Below are positions 57,285 to 64,000 of a stretch of DNA of 64,000 nt, one piece after another. Below the pieces are notes generated by a model, which was not told the DNA's origin, ran no database searches, and saw only the letters and a program-made list of their open reading frames with translations. The DNA comes from HK1 sp965215295. Lineage in GTDB: Bacteria; Pseudomonadota; Gammaproteobacteria; HK1. Position 1 is the first letter of the stretch. Each line of letters starts with the position of its first letter. Location of the stretch: positions 2,914,001-2,978,000 of the forward strand of contig OZ244045.1 in NCBI GenBank assembly GCA_965215295.1. The letters are read 5' to 3'. A program made the position numbers and the translations under genes.

Positions 57285-58435
57285 TCATGCGCCGGACTCC
57301 AGCAGGTGGGACATGAGGGAGGCACCCAGCGCCGATGCGGTTTGTGTTCCGATATCCGCACGCGCGACAGCAGCCTGCATCTTATTCGCGATCTCCGCAA
57401 ATCGTCGCTGCCTGTCGAGCGGCGGTAACGGTGCATACATTTTCTTGATTGCCGACTTGGAGACCTCCTTGAAGGTCGTGCCGCCCGCTAACCGGATCAG
57501 TTCCGCGCGCCGGAAACGAAGCCAACAGGCAAGGTATTCAGGCACAAGGCCGGTTCGACACGTCAGATTTGCGAATCCCTGATTTGTCGCCACGTCAACG
57601 GCTGCGATCGCCGTGAAGCCTATCGTGGCGCGGCTGGTCAACAGCACCGTTCCGGCCGGGACGAGGCGAGCGCTGCTTTCCTGGAGGCCAGCCTCGGTCA
57701 AGGTCTCCTTGGTCGCCTCGATGGTCAGACTCTTCAAGCTGGTAACGTCCGTTGGCGTAGCCCAAGGGATTGTCCCGCCGAAGTATGCTGGATTGTTCCG
57801 GCGCGGAGTCCCGCCTCCCACAATGGCGCATACCTCACCAAGGGCCGTGACCTCCCACTCCATCGGGTTCTCCACCGGATCCCCGAACATCTTGACAAAC
57901 AAGGCAGGTATGAATTCCCCCATCAACTCCTGTGCCCGCGCCCGCAACCGCTCGATCTTCGCCGCCCGGTTCAGAATACCGACGATCCGCCGCTGTTCGT
58001 CGAGCGACGGGAGGGGTACGGGCAGCAACATCAACGCCTTCATATCCGTTCGCGGCATCCGGGAGCCGGTCACTGACGCCATCACGTACTCGACTGTCTC
58101 TTTTCGTCGAAGCAGATATGCGACGAATTCACGGTCGACGCCACTGCGGGGGAGAAGCGGCACCAGCTCGGTTGAGCACCTGCCAGTGAGCGCAGGAGTT
58201 GCGACCTTGTTCAGATACGGTCGGAGCTTTGCATAAAGAACATGGCGCTGGTCGAATCGGAACGTGGTGCTTCGCTGATTTCCTATGCGTGAATCGTTAC
58301 CGAAATCGATGACGCCGCTATCGGACTCGACGTTCTCCACGCCTACGAAGGGAAGATGCGATGCAGTCGGATCGTCCGGGTTGATCCCTCGGCGATCCAT
58401 GTCGCAGAGCTCTCCAAGCGGAACGATGGGAAAGC

Positions 58436-58439
<4 letters not shown>
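57285..58439 (-). CDS. hsdS: Type I restriction-modification specificity subunit
   Basis: A 384-residue HsdS with two target-recognition domains. TRD1 is followed by the conserved helix PLPSLDEQRRIVGILNRAAK (about residues 146-170). TRD2 begins WEVTALGEVCAIVGGGTPRR and is followed by PLPPLDRQRRFAEIANKMQA. Each half reads one part of a bipartite DNA target. The ATG overlaps the HsdM stop as ATGA when the HsdM frameshift is corrected, showing translational coupling. Domain number and length are normal. Confidence 0.93.
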
Positions 58440-60101
<1,662 letters not shown>

Positions 60102-60105
60102 GCCG

Positions 60106-62265
60106 TCACCGCTCCCCGGCGCAGCCGGCTCCGGTCCCGCCGCCCGCTGCCGGCCGCCGCCCGAACACCGCCGCGTTGAACCCGTCGATCAGCCGGCCGA
60201 GCGATTCCTCGCCACCGAACACGCGCCGCGCCTGATCGTAGCCGCCGAGCGCGGCGAAGGGATGTTCGTCGAAGTCCCATGCGCCGATGGCCTCCAGGTT
60301 CATCGCGTCGGCCTTCACCCGGCTGCCGATCAGGCCCGCCCAGCGCGCCTGTTCCGCATCGAACTCCTCGTGCTCTCCGCGCCACGCCTCGAAGCGCAGG
60401 CCGACCTCGGCGGCGCGCGCATCGTGCTCCGGCGTGCGTACGATGCGGCCGGTCTCGTCGAGCGTCAGCCAGTCGCGGCTCGCCGGGTCGATGTGGTCGT
60501 CCACATCCAGCGTCAGCAGCATCCGGGGCTCGCCGGGACGGTAGCCGGGCCGCGATTCCCGGACAAAGCCGCCCCCGGTCTCCGCATCGTCGTCCCCGTG
60601 GAAGTCCGTCACCCCCACGAAGTCGAAGATCGTGAACCCGGTCTTGCCGACGTGCGGCGCCTTGCGCGTGCCCCGACCGCGCATCTGCCGGTAGAGGATG
60701 GCGCTGCGCGTGAACCGCGCCATGACGAGGTTGACCACCTCCGGGCAGTCGAAGCCGGTATCGAGCATGTTCACACTGACGAGTATCTTCGGATGGCCCT
60801 CTTCCTTGAAGCGCTTGATGATGGCGCTCGCGTCGGGCGCGGGGCCGTCGCCGACGTCGCTCACCACGAAGTCGGCATAGCGGGTGGCCGGGTGAGGCTT
60901 CAGGTCCGCGAAGTGCCGGTCGAACATCTCCGCCAAGGTCTCGGCATGGCGCCGGGTCACCGCGAACACGATGGTCTTGCCCCAAGCGGGCCAGCGCCGG
61001 ACGCCGTCCCGGCCCATGAAACCCTTCTCGTGCGCGTCGCGGAACTCCCGCACCAGGGCCCGGTTGCGCTCGGGGATGGTGAACTTTCGTTCCAGGGCGC
61101 GGGGGTCCACCTTGATCGTGTCCGAGCTTGCGAACAGCGCCTCGAACTCCTCCCGGACGGCCGCGTCCATCGCCGTCCAGTCGAGCTCGCCCCGCCGTAC
61201 CTCGAACCCGTCCCCGGCGGCGGTCTTCACCGTCATCGCCCTGTAGATGCGGTAGGGGACGAGATGGCCTTCCTCAATGGCTTGGTGGAGCGTGTAACGA
61301 TAGGTGGGTTCGGCAAGCTCGAAGAAACGCAGCGTGTCCCGAACGAACCGCCCGTCCTCGGGGTCGGGGAGCGCGTCGGCGTCCGCCGTGCACGGCGTGG
61401 CCGTCAGGCCGAGCTGGATGCCGTCGAAGTGCCGCAGCACGCCGCTCCACGTGCCGTAGATCGAGCGGTGGCATTCGTCGGTGATGACGAGGTCGAAATA
61501 GCCCGGCGAAAGATCGCGGTACTCCGCAATCATGGTTTGCAGGGTCGCGACGGTGACCCGCTTGGCGCGGTCGAAGCCGCGGCCGGGCCGCAGCACGTGG
61601 CAGGGATAGTCCCGGAGATGGTCGGTGAACGCATCCTCGGCCTGGCGCGCCAGCGCTATGCGGTCGACGAGGAACAGGACGCGGGTGACGATGCCCGCCT
61701 CGAACAGCCGCTTGATGAAGGCCGCCGCCGTGCGGGTCTTGCCGGTCCCCGTCGCCATCTCGACCAGCAGCTTGCGCCGCCCCCGCGAGACCTCGGTGGA
61801 CAGCGCCTCGATACATTCGGTCTGGTAGCCGCGGTCGACGATCCTCCGGTCGATGGGGACCATCGCCAGATCGCGCCGGACCCGGCGCGCGGCGCTCCGC
61901 CGTTCGAGGTCGTCCTGCCCGTAGAAGCCCGCGATCTTGCGGGCATGGGCATCCGTCTCCCGGTCGAGGAACCGCACTTCCTCGCCGTTCGACAGGAAGA
62001 CGAACGGCACGCCGAGCTGTTCGGCGTAGTGCCGGCCCTGGTCCTGCGCCGTGATCGGATCGATGCTCGCGCGCTTGGCCTCCAGCGCTGCCATCGGCCG
62101 GCCCTGCCGATCGCAGAGCACGTAGTCGGCCTGCGAGCCGTCGGGGAGCGCATGTTCGTACAGGACGCTCGAACCGTCGGTCAGGTTCCAGCCCGCATCC
62201 TCGAGCAGGGCGTCGATCCTCACCCGCGCGAAGGCTTCGGTCGTGCCGCTCATGCCGCCGCTCAT
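60106..62265 (-). CDS. hsdR: Type I restriction endonuclease subunit R (EcoEI-like)
   Basis: A 719-residue motor/nuclease subunit. The N-terminal nuclease domain has ADYVLCDRQGRPMAALEAKR, giving the D and E-x-K residues. The helicase part has Walker A ATGTGKTRTA, DECH box LVITDECHRSIYG, motif III LGLTATP, and motif VI region RQMRGRGTRKAP. The C-terminal helical segment contacts HsdM. It translocates DNA and cuts unmethylated invading DNA. It is the first gene of the R-M-S order; hsdM starts 4 bases after its stop. Confidence 0.95.
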   Translation of the reverse strand: MSGGMSGTTEAFARVRIDALLEDAGWNLTDGSSVLYEHALPDGSQADYVLCDRQGRPMAALEAKRASIDPITAQDQGRHYAEQLGVPFVFLSNGEEVRFLDRETDAHARKIAGFYGQDDLERRSAARRVRRDLAMVPIDRRIVDRGYQTECIEALSTEVSRGRRKLLVEMATGTGKTRTAAAFIKRLFEAGIVTRVLFLVDRIALARQAEDAFTDHLRDYPCHVLRPGRGFDRAKRVTVATLQTMIAEYRDLSPGYFDLVITDECHRSIYGTWSGVLRHFDGIQLGLTATPCTADADALPDPEDGRFVRDTLRFFELAEPTYRYTLHQAIEEGHLVPYRIYRAMTVKTAAGDGFEVRRGELDWTAMDAAVREEFEALFASSDTIKVDPRALERKFTIPERNRALVREFRDAHEKGFMGRDGVRRWPAWGKTIVFAVTRRHAETLAEMFDRHFADLKPHPATRYADFVVSDVGDGPAPDASAIIKRFKEEGHPKILVSVNMLDTGFDCPEVVNLVMARFTRSAILYRQMRGRGTRKAPHVGKTGFTIFDFVGVTDFHGDDDAETGGGFVRESRPGYRPGEPRMLLTLDVDDHIDPASRDWLTLDETGRIVRTPEHDARAAEVGLRFEAWRGEHEEFDAEQARWAGLIGSRVKADAMNLEAIGAWDFDEHPFAALGGYDQARRVFGGEESLGRLIDGFNAAVFGRRPAAGGGTGAGCAGER

Positions 62266-62329
62266 GCCACCGCTTGGGGGTCGGCGACCGCGCCCTCCGG
62301 GCGTGGAAGGCGCGACATGCGAGGCACGG

Positions 62330-64000
62330 TCAGGGCTGGCTCGACTGCCGTTGCCGGCGCGCGATGACCTGGAGCTTGCGCCTTCTCAGCCGCATCGCGG
62401 AGCGCAGCCGGCTCTCCGCGAGCGCGATGAGCTTCTGCTGGCACCCCGGCGCGTTCGGGTCCTCGGGCCGGCGCTGCGCGTAGCTTCCGTCGGGCCGCAT
62501 GTCCCAGGCGCTGCGCTTGTCGGACAGATGGAGGTCGAGCAGGGTGCGCAGCTCGGCACGCAGCGCGGGCGCCTCCACGGGCACGACGATCTCGACCCGC
62601 TGCTCCAGATTGCGCTTCATGAGGTCGGCGGAGCCGATGTAGTACTCCTCCGCGCCGCCGTTGCGGAAGTAGTACACCCGGCTGTGCTCCAGGAACCGGC
62701 CGACCACGCTGATCACGCGCACGTTCTCCGAGACCCCGGGAAGTCCGGGACGCAGCCGGCACGTGTCGCGCACGATGAGATCGACGCGCACCCCGGCGCG
62801 CGACGCCTCGTAGAGCGCCCGGACGATGTCGGCGTCCTCGAGAGCGTTGGCCTTGAACTGGATGTGGCCGGCGCCCCCGTTCGCCTGGTGCTCCATCTCG
62901 CGGCTGATCTTCGACAGCACGGCACGCTTGAGCAGCTTCGGCGCGGACAGGATCTTCGCGTAGCGGCGCGTGGGGGTGTAGCCGGTGGTGAGGTAGTTGA
63001 ACAGCTCCACGAGGTCGCGGCCGATCGCCTCGTCGCACGTCAGCAGTCCGAGGTCGTCGTAGAGCCGCGCGGTCCCGGCGTGGTAGTTGCCGGTCCCCAC
63101 GTGCGCGTACAGGCGCAGTCCGTAGAAGTCCTGGCGCACGACGAGGATCACCTTGCAGTGGGTCTTCAGGCCCATGACCCCGTAGGTGACGTGGATCCCC
63201 GCCTCCTCCAGGCGGCTCGCCCACCGGATGTTCGCCGCCTCGTCGAAGCGCGCCTGCAGCTCGACGACCACCGCGACCTGCTTCCCGTTGCGGGCCGCGT
63301 CGAGCAGGTAGTCGAGGATCTTCGTCTCGCCCGAGGTCCGGTACAGCGTCATCTTGATCGCCCGGACCTTCGGATCGCTGCTCGCCTCGGCCACGAAGCG
63401 CTCCACCGAGTTCGAGAACGACTCGTACGGATGCTGGAGGAGGATGGAGCCGGCGTTCCGGATCGCGTAGATGATGCTGCGCTCGTCGACGAGGCCGGCG
63501 TGGTCCACGGGGTGGTTGGGCGGGTCGCGCAAGGCGGGGAGCTCGAGCGTCGCAATCTCGAACAGGTGGCGCATGGCGAGCATGGACACCGACTCGAAGA
63601 CGTCCTTCTCCGGGTCCAGGCCGAGCTCCGCCGCCAGCCAGCCGCGTCGATAGGTGTCCATGCCCCGCAGGACCTTCACCCGGACGATGGGAGCGAACCG
63701 GCGCTCGCGCACCTCGGACTCGATCATCGCGAGCAGGTCGTCCGCGACGTCCGCCTCGCGGGCGAGGTTCGCGTTGCGCGTGACGTAGAAGGGCTCGCAG
63801 GCCTCGACGTTCATGCGCGGGAAGAGGAGATCGAGGTTGCTCGATATCACCTGCTCCAGCGGGACGAACCGGTCGAGCCCGCCGATGCGCAGGAAACGCG
63901 GGAGCCCGGCCCCGATCGGCACCTTGACCCGGGCGGTGGTCGATTCCTCTTCCTTGAAGCTCAACGTCACCAGCAGGTTGAGCGAGAGGTTCGAGATGAA
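62330..64000 (-). CDS. ppk1: Polyphosphate kinase 1, N-terminus outside window
   Basis: The frame is open past the window edge; the last visible upstream codons read FISNLSLNLLVTLSF, typical of Ppk1. About 556 residues are seen of the roughly 700 usual. Catalytic features: RAIKMTLYRTSGETKILDYL, autophosphorylated His in LYAHVGTGNYHAGTARLYDD, and the second conserved His in EHSRVYYFRNGG with YYIGSADLMKRNLEQRVEIV. It polymerises ATP gamma-phosphate into polyphosphate at the membrane. It ends 65 bp before the hsdR start on the same strand. This looks like the chromosomal backbone flanking the restriction locus. Confidence 0.96.
   Translation of the reverse strand, partial: FISNLSLNLLVTLSFKEEESTTARVKVPIGAGLPRFLRIGGLDRFVPLEQVISSNLDLLFPRMNVEACEPFYVTRNANLAREADVADDLLAMIESEVRERRFAPIVRVKVLRGMDTYRRGWLAAELGLDPEKDVFESVSMLAMRHLFEIATLELPALRDPPNHPVDHAGLVDERSIIYAIRNAGSILLQHPYESFSNSVERFVAEASSDPKVRAIKMTLYRTSGETKILDYLLDAARNGKQVAVVVELQARFDEAANIRWASRLEEAGIHVTYGVMGLKTHCKVILVVRQDFYGLRLYAHVGTGNYHAGTARLYDDLGLLTCDEAIGRDLVELFNYLTTGYTPTRRYAKILSAPKLLKRAVLSKISREMEHQANGGAGHIQFKANALEDADIVRALYEASRAGVRVDLIVRDTCRLRPGLPGVSENVRVISVVGRFLEHSRVYYFRNGGAEEYYIGSADLMKRNLEQRVEIVVPVEAPALRAELRTLLDLHLSDKRSAWDMRPDGSYAQRRPEDPNAPGCQQKLIALAESRLRSAMRLRRRKLQVIARRQRQSSQP

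Overview
The window is high-GC DNA (roughly two thirds G+C by eye) from a proteobacterium. An NADP-isocitrate dehydrogenase gene followed directly by aceK points to the gamma/beta side of the phylum. TRAP and peptide-type ABC transporters, a molybdopterin hydroxylase subunit, a P450 and several accessory defence genes fit a metabolically broad environmental or host-associated organism. No rRNA or tRNA gene was recognised, and no CRISPR array.

Layout. 1-9 kb: the end of a sulfotransferase gene, a DUF1640-like protein built of 11-residue repeats, an orphan Tat-type ABC substrate-binding protein, icd-aceK, and an Ldh2-family oxidoreductase. 9-12 kb: a TRAP transporter (dctP, dctQ, dctM on the minus strand). 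12.7-16 kb: a HicB-like antitoxin whose hicA partner is cut off after a few codons, an amidase, and a GCS2-type carboxylate-amine ligase. 16-25 kb: a plus-strand catabolic block with a molybdopterin-binding hydroxylase subunit, an ABC substrate-binding protein, two permeases, a fused double ATPase and a 3-hydroxyisobutyrate dehydrogenase-like enzyme. 25-36 kb: a sugar dehydrogenase with a triplicated N-terminus, a Phd/PIN toxin-antitoxin pair, a P450, an AT-richer PD-(D/E)XK nuclease-like gene, an old-yellow-enzyme/TMADH-like enzyme with HyuB, a Ca/Na exchanger and an IS3 remnant.

36-47 kb is the most unusual part: two consecutive copies of a two-gene module, each a PHP-domain plus SMC-like ATPase protein followed by an AlbA_2/HATPase_c_4 protein. 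The second AlbA_2 gene is split by an intact IS66-family element (44503-46970) with a perfect 8-bp target duplication. Joining the flanks restores the reading frame. Each module is followed by a short similar N-terminal stub of a possible third gene. 47-53.5 kb returns to ordinary genes (two DsbA-like isomerases, a MEMO1-AMMECR1 fusion, two CNNM transporters). 53.7-62.3 kb holds an unknown two-gene operon, a decayed small gene, a third AlbA_2 protein and a type I restriction-modification operon (R-M-S). Its hsdM contains a 44-base G/C homopolymer and a frameshift. The window ends inside ppk1.

A pattern runs across the window: tandem duplications of about 20-105 bp sit repeatedly on the start or stop ends of genes (GCS2 ligase, sugar dehydrogenase, PIN toxin, OYE, HyuB, and both ends of one isomerase). 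Most can be explained as slippage products tolerated only where they do not break a gene, but several duplicate the ribosome-binding site and start codon and so could affect expression.
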